A stretch of 64,000 nucleotides of DNA, taken from positions 2,492,055 to 2,556,054 of the forward strand of contig NZ_VDZU01000001.1 in the NCBI RefSeq assembly GCF_007673525.1. Direction: 5' to 3'. The position numbers and the translations under genes were made by a program. Each line of letters begins with the position of its first letter. Positions within the stretch are counted from its first letter, which is position 1. Origin of the DNA: Fictibacillus phosphorivorans. GTDB taxonomy: Bacteria; Bacillota; Bacilli; Bacillales; Fictibacillaceae. The notes below the pieces were generated by a model, which worked only from the letters and a program-made list of their open reading frames with translations, did not search any database and was not told where the DNA came from. Shown in pieces: positions 36,128 to 48,366 of this stretch.

Positions 36128-37540
36128 TTATTTTACGATGTGTACAGGAAGTCCAATTGCAACTTCAGCTGCTTCCATAGAAATTTCTCCGAAAGTCGGA
36201 TGAGCGTGGATAGTCATAGCGATGTCTTCAGCAGTCATACCTGCTTCGATTGCTAATCCTAGTTCCGCGATCATATCAGATGCATTTCCACCAGCAATTT
36301 GAGCTCCTAATACAAGTCCATCTTCTTTACGAGTGATAAGTTTCATGAAACCATCTGTCTCGTTCATAGATAGAGCACGACCGTTAGCTGCGAACGGGAA
36401 TTTAGATGCTTTCACATCAAATCCTGCTTCTTTAGCAGATTTCTCATCGTAACCAACTGTTGCAAGTTCAGGATCTGTAAACACTACAGCAGGGATAGCC
36501 ATGTAATCGATCTCTGCAGCATGTCCAGAGATTACTTCCGCTGCTACCTTACCTTCATAAGAAGCTTTGTGAGCAAGCGCTGGCCCTTCAACTACATCAC
36601 CGATTGCATAAATACCGCTAACGTTTGTTTGAGCTTTTTTATTGATTTTGATCAGACCGCGTTCAGTCATTTCAACACCAACTTGCTCAAGACCAAGTTC
36701 TTCAGTATTTGGACGACGACCAACCGTTACGAGAACATAGTCAGCTTCAAAAGTCTTAGACTCACCTTTGATCTCAGCTGTTACAGTAACACCGTCTTTA
36801 GTTTCTTCAACGCCTTTAGCCATAGCTTCTGTAAATACTTCTACATTGCCTTTTTTCTTTAAGCGTTTTGAAACAACTTGGCTCATTTGCTTTTCAAAAC
36901 CAGGAAGGATTTGTTTGCTACCTTCTAGGATTGTTACTTCTGTACCGAAGTTCGCATATGCTGTTCCAAGCTCCATACCGATATAACCGCCACCGATAAC
37001 TACCATCTTCTTAGGGATCTCTTTAAGAGCAAGAGCTCCTGTAGAAGAGATAATACGGTCACTCCATTTGAAACCTGGGATTTCAATAGGACGTGAACCA
37101 GTAGCGATGATCGCATTTTTGAACGTGTATGTTTGAGAGTTCTTCTCATCCATGATACGTACAGTGTTTTCATTTACGAAATAAGCTTCACCACGAATGA
37201 TTTCCACTTTATTTCCTTTTAAAAGTCCTTCAACTCCGCCAGTAAGCTTCTTAACGATGCCTGCTTTCCAGTCTTGAACTTTGCTGAAATCAACTGTTAC
37301 GTTATCAACAGTAATCCCCATATCTTCAGAGTGATTAGCATGTTCTACACGGTGACCTGCATTAATCAAAGCTTTTGATGGAATACAACCAACGTTCAAA
37401 CAAACGCCGCCCATTTCTGCCTTTTCCGCAATAGCCACTTTTTGTCCTAATTGTGCTGCACGAATTGCTGCAACATATCCCCCAGGACCTGAACCTATGA
37501 CAAGTGTGTCTAACTCAATTGGAAAATCTCCTACTACCAT
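36128..37540 (-). CDS. pdhD: Dihydrolipoyl dehydrogenase (E3)
   Basis: FAD-dependent E3 (470 aa) that reoxidises lipoyl groups of the pyruvate (and other 2-oxoacid) dehydrogenase complex. Seen: [20 protein letters not shown] loop (13-29), redox disulfide [19 protein letters not shown] loop [17 protein letters not shown], and the C-terminal catalytic HAHPTFGE. Last of pdhABCD, 4 bp after pdhC. Confidence 0.98.
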   Translation of the reverse strand: MVVGDFPIELDTLVIGSGPGGYVAAIRAAQLGQKVAIAEKAEMGGVCLNVGCIPSKALINAGHRVEHANHSEDMGITVDNVTVDFSKVQDWKAGIVKKLTGGVEGLLKGNKVEIIRGEAYFVNENTVRIMDEKNSQTYTFKNAIIATGSRPIEIPGFKWSDRIISSTGALALKEIPKKMVVIGGGYIGMELGTAYANFGTEVTILEGSKQILPGFEKQMSQVVSKRLKKKGNVEVFTEAMAKGVEETKDGVTVTAEIKGESKTFEADYVLVTVGRRPNTEELGLEQVGVEMTERGLIKINKKAQTNVSGIYAIGDVVEGPALAHKASYEGKVAAEVISGHAAEIDYMAIPAVVFTDPELATVGYDEKSAKEAGFDVKASKFPFAANGRALSMNETDGFMKLITRKEDGLVLGAQIAGGNASDMIAELGLAIEAGMTAEDIAMTIHAHPTFGEISMEAAEVAIGLPVHIVK

Positions 37541-37544
37541 CGAA

Positions 37545-38876
37545 TTACGCCTCCATTACTAATAGTTGTGGATCGTTCAATAAACGCTTAATGTGATTCA
37601 ATGCATTTTGAGCTGTTGCACCATCGATCAGACGGTGGTCAAAGCTAAGAGATAAAGCTAAAACAGGAGCTACTACTACTTCTCCATCTTTAACAACTGC
37701 TTTTTCAGCAATACGGCCGATACCTAAGATCGCTACTTCTGGGTGGTTGATTACTGGTGTGAACCATTGACCGCCTGCAGAACCGATATTCGTAATCGTA
37801 CAAGATCCGCCCTTCATCTCTTCACCAGAAAGCTTACCATCACGTGCTTTAGTAGCTAGTTCATTGATTTCAGAAGAGATTTTGAAGATGGATTTACGAT
37901 CAGCATCTTTAACAACTGGTACCATTAGTCCGTTATCTGTATCTGCCGCAATACCGATGTTGTAATAGTGCTTGTATACGATTTCTTCGTTTGCATCGTC
38001 GATAGATGCATTAAGCACAGGGTATTCACGCAATGCAGAAGTTAATGCTTTTACCACGTATGGAAGATAAGTAAGCTTGATGCCTTTATCTGCAGCAACT
38101 TGCTTAAATTTCTTACGGTGTGCAACAAGATCAGTAACGTCCACTTCATCCATTAGTGTAACATGAGGAGCTGTATGTTTGGAGTTAACCATCGCTTTTG
38201 AGATCGCTTTTCTAATTCCTTTGATCTTTTCACGAGTTTCCATTTCGCCAGCAGGAATTGCTTTAGGCGCTTCTTTCTTCGCTTCAGCTTTTGGAGCTGC
38301 TTCAGTTTCAGTCGCTTGTGGTGCTGCTTCAGCTGCTCCGCCGCCACTTACGAATTTGTCGATGTCTTCTTTAAGTACACGTCCGTTATCTCCAGAACCT
38401 TGTACTTTACGAATATCAACTTCTTTTTCACGAGCATATTTACGAACAGAAGGCATTGCGATCACACGCTTAGATTCGTCTGCTGGTTCTTCTTTCGCTG
38501 TATCTTCCGTTTTATCTGTTTTAGCTTCTGATTTGTCAGCTTCTTTAGCTTGATCAGCAGTAACATTCTTTTCTTCTTCAGCTTTAGGCTGTTCTGGAGC
38601 TTCATGACCACCGCCATGAGCATCAGCAGGAATTTCACCTTCTGCTTCAATTGTTACTAGAACATCACCAACTACAGATACTGTTCCTTCGTCTACTTTA
38701 AGTTCAAGAATTTTACCGTCTACAGGAGATGGAATTTCAACTACAGCTTTGTCGTTTTGTACTTCAAGCAGGATATCGTCTTCTTTTACTTCGTCCCCTG
38801 CTTTTACAAACCACTTTACAATTTCACCTTCGTGAATTCCTTCTCCAATATCGGGAAGCTTAAATTCAAATGCCAC
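37545..38876 (-). CDS. pdhC: Dihydrolipoyllysine acetyltransferase (E2)
   Basis: Core E2 of pyruvate dehydrogenase (443 aa). One N-terminal lipoyl domain (1-80; lipoyl lysine in QNDKAVVEI at about 44), a long Glu/Ala/Lys-rich linker, the E3/E1-binding domain (about 140-180; [22 protein letters not shown]), a second linker and the catalytic domain (about 215-443) with DHRLIDGA. It is separated from pdhB by 105 bp holding a strong stem-loop, unlike the tight pdhA-pdhB and pdhC-pdhD junctions. Confidence 0.97.
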   Translation of the reverse strand: MAFEFKLPDIGEGIHEGEIVKWFVKAGDEVKEDDILLEVQNDKAVVEIPSPVDGKILELKVDEGTVSVVGDVLVTIEAEGEIPADAHGGGHEAPEQPKAEEEKNVTADQAKEADKSEAKTDKTEDTAKEEPADESKRVIAMPSVRKYAREKEVDIRKVQGSGDNGRVLKEDIDKFVSGGGAAEAAPQATETEAAPKAEAKKEAPKAIPAGEMETREKIKGIRKAISKAMVNSKHTAPHVTLMDEVDVTDLVAHRKKFKQVAADKGIKLTYLPYVVKALTSALREYPVLNASIDDANEEIVYKHYYNIGIAADTDNGLMVPVVKDADRKSIFKISSEINELATKARDGKLSGEEMKGGSCTITNIGSAGGQWFTPVINHPEVAILGIGRIAEKAVVKDGEVVVAPVLALSLSFDHRLIDGATAQNALNHIKRLLNDPQLLVMEA

Positions 38877-38926
38877 GATTAACGCCTCCTATTTTATAAC
38901 AATCTTTTTCGTCACTGATGTGAAAG

Positions 38927-38966
38927 AGCTGAAAGAAAAAGTCAAGAACTGACGTCTCTTTCAGCT
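38927..38966 (-). other. Stem-loop in the pdhB-pdhC gap
   Basis: Perfect 10-bp arms AGCTGAAAGA/TCTTTCAGCT with a 20-base loop. No T run follows on the minus strand (next bases are CACATCAG), so a processing or stabilising hairpin is more likely than a terminator. Confidence 0.7.
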
Positions 38967-38981
38967 AACATTCATTTTTTC

Positions 38982-39959
38982 TTAGAAGTTGTAGACTTTC
39001 TTTGCTTTATCTACAATATCACGATGATCTGGAATCCAAACATCTTCGGCAGAAGCATACGGGAACACTGTATCTGGTGCAGTCACACGCAATACAGGTG
39101 CTTCTAAGTGAAGGATTGCACGGTCGTTGATTTCAGCTACAACGAACGCCCCAATACCAGCTTGTTTTTGTGCTTCTTGCACGACAATTGCTCGACCTGT
39201 TTTTTCAACAGACGCCATAATCGTTTCGATATCAAGCGGGCTAATCGTACGAAGGTCGATCACTTCAGCAGAGATGCCTTCTTTTTCCAATTCTTCAGCA
39301 GCTTTTAATGAAGCGTGAACCATAGCACCGTAAGTAATGATAGAAACATCCTTACCTTCACGTTTCACATCTGCTTTACCAAGTTCGATCGTGTATTCTT
39401 CCTCTGGTACTTCGCCACGGAAAGAACGGTATAGTTTCATATGCTCTAGATAAACTACTGGATCGTTATCACGAATCGCAGAGATTAATAGACCTTTTGC
39501 GTCATATGGAGTTGAAGGAATAACAACTTTGATACCAGGAGTTTGGTACATTAAACCTTCAAGGCTGTCTGCATGAAGCTCAGGTGTTTTAACGCCTCCA
39601 CCAAATGGTGAACGAATCGTTACTGGAGAAGTATAAACTCCGCCTGAACGGTATCTCATACGACCCATTTGTGCAGCAACTGAATCAAATACTTCAAATA
39701 CGAAACCAAAGAATTGAATCTCCATTACTGGACGGAAACCTGTAAGCCCTAGACCTATTGCAAGTCCCCCAATTCCAGACTCAGCTAGCGGAGTATCAAA
39801 AACGCGATCTTCTCCAAATTCTTTTTGAAGTCCTTCAGTAGCACGGAATACTCCACCGTTTTGGCCTACATCTTCACCGAAAACAAGAACTTGTTCATTG
39901 CTTTTTAATTCATTACGCATAGCGTCTGTAATTGCTTGAATCATAGTCATTTGAGCCAT
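38982..39959 (-). CDS. pdhB: Pyruvate dehydrogenase E1 component, beta subunit
   Basis: The 325-residue E1-beta chain, pairing with PdhA to decarboxylate pyruvate on thiamine diphosphate. Family marks: [21 protein letters not shown] with the activating Glu, [17 protein letters not shown], and the swivel-domain segment [16 protein letters not shown]. It starts one base after the pdhA stop region (2-bp spacing), so translation is coupled to pdhA. Confidence 0.97.
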   Translation of the reverse strand: MAQMTMIQAITDAMRNELKSNEQVLVFGEDVGQNGGVFRATEGLQKEFGEDRVFDTPLAESGIGGLAIGLGLTGFRPVMEIQFFGFVFEVFDSVAAQMGRMRYRSGGVYTSPVTIRSPFGGGVKTPELHADSLEGLMYQTPGIKVVIPSTPYDAKGLLISAIRDNDPVVYLEHMKLYRSFRGEVPEEEYTIELGKADVKREGKDVSIITYGAMVHASLKAAEELEKEGISAEVIDLRTISPLDIETIMASVEKTGRAIVVQEAQKQAGIGAFVVAEINDRAILHLEAPVLRVTAPDTVFPYASAEDVWIPDHRDIVDKAKKVYNF

Positions 39960-39960
39960 A

Positions 39961-41597
<1,637 letters not shown>

Positions 41598-42149
41598 GTG
41601 TTAACAATGAAAGATGTAATAAGAGAAGGTCACCCAACACTTAGGGAAAAAGCGGTCGAAGTACCTTATCCATTCTCAGATGAAGACATTAAAACAGCGA
41701 ATCAACTTCTTGAATTTGTAAAGAACAGCCAAGATCCAGAGATTGCAGCAAAATATAATTTAAGACCCGGTATCGGAATTGCTGCTCCTCAAATTGGAAT
41801 CTCAAAACGAATCTTTGCTTTTCATGTTTCTGATGAAAATGGGAATTTATACAGTTATGCACTGTTAAATCCAAAAATCATTAGTCATTCAGTTCAGATG
41901 ACTTATTTAGACGGAGGAGAAGGGTGCTTATCTGTAGACAGAGAAGTACCTGGACTTGTACCTCGATATGCTAAAGTTACGGTAAAAGGATTCACACCTG
42001 ACGGTTCAGAAGTGAATTTGAAATTAAAAGGACTTCCTGGTATATGTTTTCAACATGAACTCGATCATTTAGACGGCATCATGTTCTTTGACCGAATCAA
42101 TGAAAAACAGCCCTTTGAACCTCCTGCAAACTCTGTTGTAATAAGATAA
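41598..42149 (+). CDS. def: Peptide deformylase
   Basis: Metalloenzyme (183 aa) removing the formyl group from nascent proteins. All three motifs are present: GIGIAAPQ, EGCLS and HELDH (Cys and two His bind the metal, Glu is catalytic). The insertions in the N-terminal half fit the longer Gram-positive type (B. subtilis YkrB/DefB). GTG 41598 has GGAGG eight bases upstream; the ATG at 41607 is too far and TTG 41592 too near. Confidence 0.96.
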   Translation: MLTMKDVIREGHPTLREKAVEVPYPFSDEDIKTANQLLEFVKNSQDPEIAAKYNLRPGIGIAAPQIGISKRIFAFHVSDENGNLYSYALLNPKIISHSVQMTYLDGGEGCLSVDREVPGLVPRYAKVTVKGFTPDGSEVNLKLKGLPGICFQHELDHLDGIMFFDRINEKQPFEPPANSVVIR

Positions 42150-42160
42150 CGATCAACAAA

Positions 42161-42206
42161 AAACTCACTAATCTGTTCTTCCAGCTTAGTGAGTTTTTTT
42201 TATTCT
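42161..42206 (+). terminator. Terminator of def
   Basis: AAAACTCACTAA/TTAGTGAGTTTT, 12-bp perfect stem, 14-base loop, long T run. Confidence 0.92.
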
Positions 42207-42257
42207 TTGACGCACGTTTTTCTATTTAATTGTACGATTTTATCTAAGGAACCTCAT

Positions 42258-43691
42258 TTAAGCTACATCGCGATCATCATCAACGAGCATTGCTTCTTCG
42301 TCGCTTGGTTTACTTCGCACGAACAAGAAAGTTGCTATTACAGTTGTTATTGCTGCAATCGTATAAGCTATTCCGTTTGAGAGACCGAGACCGATTGGAG
42401 CGTTACAAATGTAAGTAACAGTCACCATCGTCATAAAAATAGCGGGCAACGTAGCGATCCAATGATTCTTTTTCGATCTTTTTAAATACATAGCTCCTAC
42501 CCAAAGAGCTAGCATAGCCGTTGATTGGTTAGCCCATGAAAAATAACGCCATAGTAATGTAAAGTCAATCTTCGTTAATAAAAATGAAATAACGAACATA
42601 GGTATAGCAATCCAAAGTCTAGAAGATAGTTTCTTTTGCCCGATGTTGAAGTAATCAGCTAGTATCATTCTGGCACTTCGGAATGAAGTATCTCCTGAAG
42701 TGATTGGTAGAATGATGACACCAATTACCGCAAGCGTTCCTCCAATTGCTCCAAGCATCGTTACTGACACTTCACTAACAACTGCAGCAGGTCCACCTTC
42801 TGCAATAATGCCTGATAATGATTTTCCATCGAATAAACTCATTGCAGCTGCTGCCCAGATCATAGCAATAACAGCTTCTGCTATCATCATGCCATAGAAA
42901 ATTTTTCTTCCTTCTTTTTCATTTTTAGTCGTTCGTGAAATAATAGGCGATTGTGTAGCGTGAAATCCTGAAAGTGCTCCACATGAAATGGTCAAGAATA
43001 AGAGTGGGAAAATGGGTACGTTATCGGGATGCATATTCTCAAATGAGAGTTCTGGAATCGGTGCGCCTGTAACTACTAATCCCCCACCTATTCCAATTGC
43101 ACTAATTACGAGCAACGCACCAAAGACTGGATAGACTCTCCCAATAATCTTATCGATTGGTAAGAGCGTAGCAAGAATATAATAAACAAAGATTAATCCA
43201 ATAATGAGACTTAAACTTACCCAATCTCCCGTAAGATCATGAATTAGCGCTGCTGGAGCACTAACAAAAACTGTTCCTACTAATAATAAAAGAAGAAGAG
43301 TAAAACCATTTACAACATGTCTCATCGCATTTCCTAAAAACTTACCCGCGAGTTGTGGTAAATGCGCCCCTCGATTTCGAATAGAAATCATTCCAGTTAA
43401 ATAATCATGAACAGCACCTGCAAATATTGCTCCAAGTACGATCCAAAGAAACGCTACCGGACCATATAATGCACCCATGATAGGTCCAAAAATCGGACCT
43501 ACTCCTGCAATATTCAATAACTGAATAAGAGAGTTCGTTTTTGTACCCATCGGGACATAATCAATTCCATCTTCTTGTGCATAAGCAGGTGTCTTTCTTT
43601 CCTGCTTTACTCCAAACACTCTTTCAACGTACTTTCCATACGTAAAATAACCAATGACTAATAATACAATTGAAACTAAGAATGTAATCAA
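42258..43691 (-). CDS. Carbon starvation CstA family transporter (short form)
   Basis: A 477-residue polytopic protein with about 13 hydrophobic segments. CstA landmarks: YGKYVERVFG, VGPIFGPIMGALYGPVAFLWIVLG, GAVHDYLTGMISIRN and GFHATQSPIISRTTKNE. Members import peptides or pyruvate during carbon starvation. It is shorter than the roughly 600-residue B. subtilis CstA, lacking part of the C-terminal region, but looks intact and matches the short firmicute subgroup. Start TTG behind GAGGGG. Confidence 0.88.
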   Translation of the reverse strand: MITFLVSIVLLVIGYFTYGKYVERVFGVKQERKTPAYAQEDGIDYVPMGTKTNSLIQLLNIAGVGPIFGPIMGALYGPVAFLWIVLGAIFAGAVHDYLTGMISIRNRGAHLPQLAGKFLGNAMRHVVNGFTLLLLLLVGTVFVSAPAALIHDLTGDWVSLSLIIGLIFVYYILATLLPIDKIIGRVYPVFGALLVISAIGIGGGLVVTGAPIPELSFENMHPDNVPIFPLLFLTISCGALSGFHATQSPIISRTTKNEKEGRKIFYGMMIAEAVIAMIWAAAAMSLFDGKSLSGIIAEGGPAAVVSEVSVTMLGAIGGTLAVIGVIILPITSGDTSFRSARMILADYFNIGQKKLSSRLWIAIPMFVISFLLTKIDFTLLWRYFSWANQSTAMLALWVGAMYLKRSKKNHWIATLPAIFMTMVTVTYICNAPIGLGLSNGIAYTIAAITTVIATFLFVRSKPSDEEAMLVDDDRDVA

Positions 43692-43739
43692 CCAGATTCC
43701 CCCTCGCGTTGTATACGCTTACATTCTACACGAAACAAA

Positions 43740-43770
43740 AAAAACACTCAATTTTAAATTGAATGTTTTT
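43740..43770 (-). terminator. Terminator of the EamA gene
   Basis: AACACTCAAT/ATTGAATGTT stem with one G-T pair on the minus strand, then a run of eight T. Confidence 0.75.
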
Positions 43771-44680
43771 AAGCTGTTCTATCACGTTCCAGGTGTAAAA
43801 CGTCCTTTTTCTTCTTTTTCTTCCCTGTTAGATAGACACCTATAAAAATAAGCAGCAAACCCCAGAATGCACTTGAGTGTATTTGTTCATCTAACAAGAC
43901 GCTACCCCACATTACGGCAGATACAGGCACTAGGTAAGTGACTAGTGTAGCAAACTCGGCTGAACCAGCAGAGATCATATAATAATATAGCAAGTATGCA
44001 ATTCCTGAACCAAAAACTCCGAGACCGATAAGGGATGATAATATAGTGTAATTAATAGGATTTTCAGGCATTGTCCAACTCTCCGTCAATAACATCATGA
44101 GAGCACTTAGAAGCATACCTGCAAATAATGTGGAAGAAGCCGTGATCCAAACCGTTGTATTCTGAAGATGTTTTTTTGCGTATTGTGAACTATATCCATA
44201 GCAACACGTAGCTACGAGCATCAAAACAATCCCTAAGCCCAACTGATTCTTAGTCAACCCAGGAGCATCAATGTCCATTAACAATAAAATACCCATAAAA
44301 CCGACGAGTACCCCAGCCCATTGTTTCCATTGCAATGATATGGAGAAAAAGAAAACACCCATCATTGATGTCCAGATCGGAGTAGTAGCATTTAATATAG
44401 CCGTATACCCGCTATCTAAAAAAGTTTCGCTCCAAGCAATCAGTCCCCAAGGTAGACCAGCATTCAAAAAACCTACAAGAAGCAACTTTTTTACGGGAAG
44501 TGCTTTCCAGTGAACTGCTTGCTTGCTAATCATAAACAAAGGAACGATTGTCAATATTCCTAGCAAACAACGAATAAATACAATCTGCCATGGATCAAAA
44601 ATACCAAGTAAAACTTTTATAAATAAGAAAGACATTCCCCATATCAAACTTAAAACAAAGAGGGCAGAATATAATTTCAT
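43769..44680 (-). CDS. EamA (DMT superfamily) transporter
   Basis: A 303-residue protein with ten hydrophobic helices in two EamA repeats (about 5-135 and 148-285); typical start LSLIWGMSFLFIKV and repeat-two LGVFGSGIAYLLYYYMI. The tail is lysine-rich (GKKKKKKDV). Drug/metabolite exporter family; substrate unknown. ATG follows AAGGGG. Divergent from the small frame at 44788. Confidence 0.87.
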   Translation of the reverse strand: MKLYSALFVLSLIWGMSFLFIKVLLGIFDPWQIVFIRCLLGILTIVPLFMISKQAVHWKALPVKKLLLVGFLNAGLPWGLIAWSETFLDSGYTAILNATTPIWTSMMGVFFFSISLQWKQWAGVLVGFMGILLLMDIDAPGLTKNQLGLGIVLMLVATCCYGYSSQYAKKHLQNTTVWITASSTLFAGMLLSALMMLLTESWTMPENPINYTILSSLIGLGVFGSGIAYLLYYYMISAGSAEFATLVTYLVPVSAVMWGSVLLDEQIHSSAFWGLLLIFIGVYLTGKKKKKKDVLHLERDRTA

Positions 44681-44787
44681 TGGTTAACCCCTTCTCATAT
44701 AAAATATAAAAAATGTAACAATTTCCCTCTAAAAATATCGATTCAACTACACATACTAGTAATAAAAAGAGCCGTGGAGGGTAATAA

Positions 44788-44871
44788 ATGAAGATGAGAA
44801 CGCGCTTATTAAAAAAGTTAAGGAAATGGGTAAAACAACAAAATAATAACGGAAAACTAATTCTTAACTAA
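44788..44871 (+). CDS. Putative cationic mini-protein, 27 codons
   Basis: A short frame with a good ribosome site (GTGGAGGG, seven bases before ATG): MKMRTRLLKKLRKWVKQQ then NNNGKLILN. The first 18 residues form a basic amphipathic pattern (LLxxLRxWV). The 3' end has CTTAACTAAGTTAAG followed by five T, a weak terminator. It lies alone in the EamA-rpoY gap. I know no homologue; without conservation data it may be spurious. Confidence 0.4.
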   Translation: MKMRTRLLKKLRKWVKQQNNNGKLILN

Positions 44872-44978
44872 GTTAAGTTTTTCGATTAACTAACGTCATT
44901 ATATAGGATAAACCCTAGAGCTTAACAGTTATTATTTTTATATTTTTGTGGTTTTCCAACGATGCATTATGAAAAAAC

Positions 44979-45007
44979 ATGAAAAACATGTCACTTTCCT
45001 TTATAAT
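44979..45007 (+). promoter_or_regulatory. Putative sigma-A promoter of rpoY-rnjA
   Basis: Perfect TATAAT at 45002-45007 with a weak -35 ATGAAA (44979-44984) 17 bp upstream, 47 bp before rpoY. Confidence 0.6.
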
Positions 45008-45054
45008 AGGACGAAGAAACTCAAAAACTACAGACCGGTAAGGAGACATGAAAT

Positions 45055-45264
45055 ATGATTTTCAAAGTATTTTTTCAAACTAGCTTAACAGAGGTTCCTG
45101 TTCGTGAACACACTCAAACAGTATACGTAGAAGCTGAAACGATTAACGACGTACGTAAAAAGCTTGCTGACCGCAAATACAACATTGAATACATACAAGA
45201 AATTAACGGTAAATTTCTAGAGTATGAAAAAGACACGAATTCATTGGAATTGGAGAATGTATAA
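45055..45264 (+). CDS. rpoY: RNA polymerase epsilon subunit
   Basis: A 69-residue protein of the RpoY (YkzG, DUF1447) family: MIFKVFFQTSLTEVPVREHTQ, then RKKLADRKYNIEYIQEI. In B. subtilis it is a small RNA polymerase subunit. It starts at ATG after AAGGAGAC and is followed after 3 bp by rnjA, the conserved pairing of Bacillales. Confidence 0.96.
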   Translation: MIFKVFFQTSLTEVPVREHTQTVYVEAETINDVRKKLADRKYNIEYIQEINGKFLEYEKDTNSLELENV

Positions 45265-45267
45265 TTT

Positions 45268-46938
45268 ATGAAATTTGTAAAAAATCATCAAGCCGCCGTA
45301 TTTGCGCTAGGCGGTCTAGGAGAAATCGGTAAAAATACGTATGCCGTTCAATTTCAAGATGAGATCATCCTTATTGATGCAGGAATTAAATTTCCTGAAG
45401 ATGAACTTTTAGGGATTGATTACGTAATTCCAGATTATACGTATCTTGTGAAAAACGAAGAAAAGATCAAAGGTTTATTTATTACTCATGGACATGAGGA
45501 TCACATTGGAGGTATTCCTTATCTTCTAAGACAAGTGAACATTCCAATCTATGGAGGTAAACTTGCACTTGCTCTGATCAAGAACAAATTAGAAGAACAC
45601 GGTTTGCTGCGACGTGCACAGTTACATGAAATCACTGAGGATGATGTGATCAAATTCCGTAAAACATCTGTAAGCTTCTTTAGAACTACTCACAGTATTC
45701 CAGATTCTTATGGACTTGTAGTGAAAACGCCACCAGGAAACATCGTTCACACTGGTGACTTTAAATTTGATTTCACGCCTGTTGGTGAACCTGCGAACTT
45801 AACAAAGATGGCAGAGATCGGAAAAGAAGGTGTACTCTGCTTACTTTCTGATTCAACAAATAGTGAGGTTCCTGGGTTTACACTTTCAGAAAGACGTGTC
45901 GGAGAAAGCATTCAAGACATTTTCAGAAAAATGGAAGGCCGAGTGATCTTCGCTACATTTGCTTCAAACATTCATAGATTGCAGCAAGTCGTTGAAGCTT
46001 CTGTAGCAAACAATAGAAAAATTGCTGTGTTTGGCCGCAGTATGGATTCTGCCATTACAGTTGGACAAGAGCTCGGCTTTATTAAAGCACCTAAGAATAC
46101 GTTTGTTGATGCAAATCAGATCAACCGTCTGCCTGATAACCAAGTTACGATTCTATGTACAGGAAGCCAAGGTGAACCAATGGCCGCTCTCTCAAGAATC
46201 GCTAACGGAACACATAGACAGATTCAAATCATTCCTGGAGATACAGTTGTCTTCTCATCCTCACCTATTCCAGGTAACGCATTAAGCGTTAGTAAGACGA
46301 TCAATCAGTTGTTCCGTGCAGGTGCAGAAGTGATTCATGGTTCATTAAATGATATCCATACATCGGGTCATGGTGGGCAGCAAGAACAAAAGCTTATGTT
46401 ACGTCTTATGAAGCCTAAGTTCTTTATGCCGATTCATGGTGAATATCGAATGCTTAAGATGCACACGAAACTTGCTTCTGATTGCGATGTTCCTTCTCAG
46501 AATTCATTTGTAATGGATAATGGCGAAGTTTTAGCTCTTTCTCATAACGAGGCGATGGTAGCAGGAAAGATTCCTTCCGGTTCTGTCTATGTCGATGGAA
46601 GTGGAATTGGTGATATCGGAAACATAGTTCTTCGAGATCGTAAAATTCTTTCAGAAGAAGGTCTAGTAGTCGTTGTCGTAAGTATGGACATGAAAGAATT
46701 TAGAATTGAAGCAGGACCTGATATTATTTCAAGAGGGTTTGTTTATATGCGTGAGTCTGGAGACTTAATTCACGATGCTCAAAGTCTTCTTAGCAAACAT
46801 TTAGAAACGATTATGAACGAGAAAAGAACCACACAGTGGTCTGAGATCAAGAATGAAATAACAGATACATTAGCACCTTTCTTATATGAAAAAACGAAGA
46901 GACGCCCAATGATTCTTCCAATCATCATGGAGATTTAG
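45268..46938 (+). CDS. rnjA: Ribonuclease J1
   Basis: Essential 5' exonuclease and endonuclease of mRNA decay and rRNA maturation (556 aa, full length). Metallo-beta-lactamase motif [10 protein letters not shown] (about 73-82) with HTGDFKFD, the beta-CASP domain (motifs [33 protein letters not shown]) and the C-terminal domain. Co-transcribed with rpoY. Of note, SR1P encoded about 12 kb away is known to promote GapA-RNase J1 contact. Confidence 0.98.
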   Translation: MKFVKNHQAAVFALGGLGEIGKNTYAVQFQDEIILIDAGIKFPEDELLGIDYVIPDYTYLVKNEEKIKGLFITHGHEDHIGGIPYLLRQVNIPIYGGKLALALIKNKLEEHGLLRRAQLHEITEDDVIKFRKTSVSFFRTTHSIPDSYGLVVKTPPGNIVHTGDFKFDFTPVGEPANLTKMAEIGKEGVLCLLSDSTNSEVPGFTLSERRVGESIQDIFRKMEGRVIFATFASNIHRLQQVVEASVANNRKIAVFGRSMDSAITVGQELGFIKAPKNTFVDANQINRLPDNQVTILCTGSQGEPMAALSRIANGTHRQIQIIPGDTVVFSSSPIPGNALSVSKTINQLFRAGAEVIHGSLNDIHTSGHGGQQEQKLMLRLMKPKFFMPIHGEYRMLKMHTKLASDCDVPSQNSFVMDNGEVLALSHNEAMVAGKIPSGSVYVDGSGIGDIGNIVLRDRKILSEEGLVVVVVSMDMKEFRIEAGPDIISRGFVYMRESGDLIHDAQSLLSKHLETIMNEKRTTQWSEIKNEITDTLAPFLYEKTKRRPMILPIIMEI

Positions 46939-46947
46939 TTTCATAAT

Positions 46948-46981
46948 AAAAACCGTTCCCTGTTCAAGGGTAACGGTTTTT
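46948..46981. terminator. Bidirectional terminator between rnjA and ktrC
   Basis: AAAACCGTT-CCC pairs with GGG-AACGGTTTT (one mismatch), A and T runs on both sides. Confidence 0.9.
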
Positions 46982-47647
46982 TTATTCTTCATTTGCCATT
47001 TGTTTTTCTAAGCGATTGATGTCTTTATCTCCACCGATTACGATCAATACATCTCCTTGATGAATGTTCTGGTCAGCCTGTGGAGAAACGAATATGTCTT
47101 TTCCTCGTTTAACTGCCACAACGTTACAACCATACTTAGCCCGTATATCTAACTCGATCAAGGACTTATTGTTCATCTTTTTAGTTGCGACCAATTCAAC
47201 GATGCTATGTTCATCGGATAGTTCTAAATAATCAAGAACGTTGTTCGAGACGATTTGATGAGCAATTCTAACACCCATATCACGCTCTGGATGAATGATT
47301 TTATCTGCTCCGATCTTTCTTAAGACCTTTTCATGATAATCATTTTGTGCTTTAACCGTAATCTTTTCTACACCCATCTCTTTTAGAATCAGTGTTGTAA
47401 GAATAGACGATTGCAGGTTGTCACCAATCGCCACCACAACATGCTGAAAGTTTCTGATTCCAAGACTTTTCAATACACCTTCATCTGTAGAATCGGCAAT
47501 TACAGCGTGCGTAACAACGTTGGAAAACTCATTTACTCGATCTTCATCGATATCGATCGCTAGGACTTCCATTCCTTGATCGGCCAATGCTTTACACATA
47601 CTACCGCCGAAACGACCTAGTCCGATTACAGCATATTGCTTTTTCAA
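46982..47647 (-). CDS. ktrC: KtrC, RCK subunit of potassium uptake
   Basis: A 221-residue cytosolic RCK protein: RCK_N Rossmann domain (1-120; GLGRFGGSMCKAL, acidic ligand DIDEDRV) and RCK_C domain (about 135-218). It gates the KtrD channel; in B. subtilis ATP/ADP and c-di-AMP bind KtrC. Start TTG with GGAG upstream. Convergent to rnjA as in B. subtilis (ykqB). Confidence 0.92.
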   Translation of the reverse strand: MKKQYAVIGLGRFGGSMCKALADQGMEVLAIDIDEDRVNEFSNVVTHAVIADSTDEGVLKSLGIRNFQHVVVAIGDNLQSSILTTLILKEMGVEKITVKAQNDYHEKVLRKIGADKIIHPERDMGVRIAHQIVSNNVLDYLELSDEHSIVELVATKKMNNKSLIELDIRAKYGCNVVAVKRGKDIFVSPQADQNIHQGDVLIVIGGDKDINRLEKQMANEE

Positions 47648-47774
47648 AGTCCATCACTCCAATCTTTCGCGGCATAGCCTTATTTTACCACATTATTTGA
47701 AAATCAATATCTAACTAATACCTCTTATGTAAAATTCACAGAATATGTTCGCGTTTTCATTAGTAATTACAAAA

Positions 47775-47802
47775 ATAACCCAAGAACAACGTCTTGGGTT
47801 AT
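47775..47802 (-). terminator. Terminator of the peroxiredoxin gene
   Basis: Perfect 11-bp stem ATAACCCAAGA/TCTTGGGTTAT, six-base loop, five T on the minus strand. Confidence 0.85.
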
Positions 47803-47823
47803 AAAATGTACGCTATTTGACGA

Positions 47824-48366
47824 TTAAAGAGTCTTTTGACCAGGCTTCCAGTTTGCTGGGCAAAGTCCACCTGTTTGAAGTGCTTGAAGAACACGTAATG
47901 TTTCATCAACATCACGGCCAATGTTGTTATGGTTAACAACAGAGTACATTAATTCACCCTCAGGAGAGATGATGAATAAACCGCGAAGAGCAATACCCTC
48001 TTCTTCGATTAGTACACCGTAATCACGAGCTACAGTGTGGTTAGTATCAGCTGCTAGAGAATATTTTAACTCACCTAGACCATTCATGTCACGTGGCGTG
48101 TTGATCCAAGCTTTGTGAGTGTGGATTGTATCTGTAGAAACACCAATTACATCAGCATCTAAATCTTCGAACTCGTCAAAACGGTCGCTAAGTGATGTGA
48201 TTTCTGTAGGACAAACGAAAGTGAAGTCCATTGGATAGAAGAAAAGAACAGTCCACTTGTCATTCTTCATGTTTTCTTCTAAGCTAACTTTTCCAAATTC
48301 TTTGTTTGGTAATACTGCATCCATTTCAAATCTAGGTGCTTGTTTTGCTACCATACGTTCTGCCAT
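47824..48366 (-). CDS. ykuU: 2-Cys peroxiredoxin (YkuU-like)
   Basis: A 180-residue typical 2-Cys peroxiredoxin reducing hydroperoxides with thioredoxin. The peroxidatic cysteine is Cys52 in DFTFVCPTE and the resolving cysteine is Cys169 in GGLCPANW; the active-site Thr and Pro are in place. The GGLF motif is absent (RGLFIISPEGE only), so it may resist overoxidation less strictly; this is inference. ATG 48366 follows GGAGGG. Confidence 0.92.
   Translation of the reverse strand: MAERMVAKQAPRFEMDAVLPNKEFGKVSLEENMKNDKWTVLFFYPMDFTFVCPTEITSLSDRFDEFEDLDADVIGVSTDTIHTHKAWINTPRDMNGLGELKYSLAADTNHTVARDYGVLIEEEGIALRGLFIISPEGELMYSVVNHNNIGRDVDETLRVLQALQTGGLCPANWKPGQKTL

Noticed and set aside
38153..38650. 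Lys/Leu-rich frames antisense or out of frame in pdhC
   Set aside because: Shadows of the E2 linker, whose Ala/Glu/Lys codons create long alternative frames.
42258..43691. CstA gene as a truncated pseudogene
   Set aside because: Shorter than B. subtilis CstA, but motifs are intact and it matches the length of a known short subgroup; no frameshift seen.
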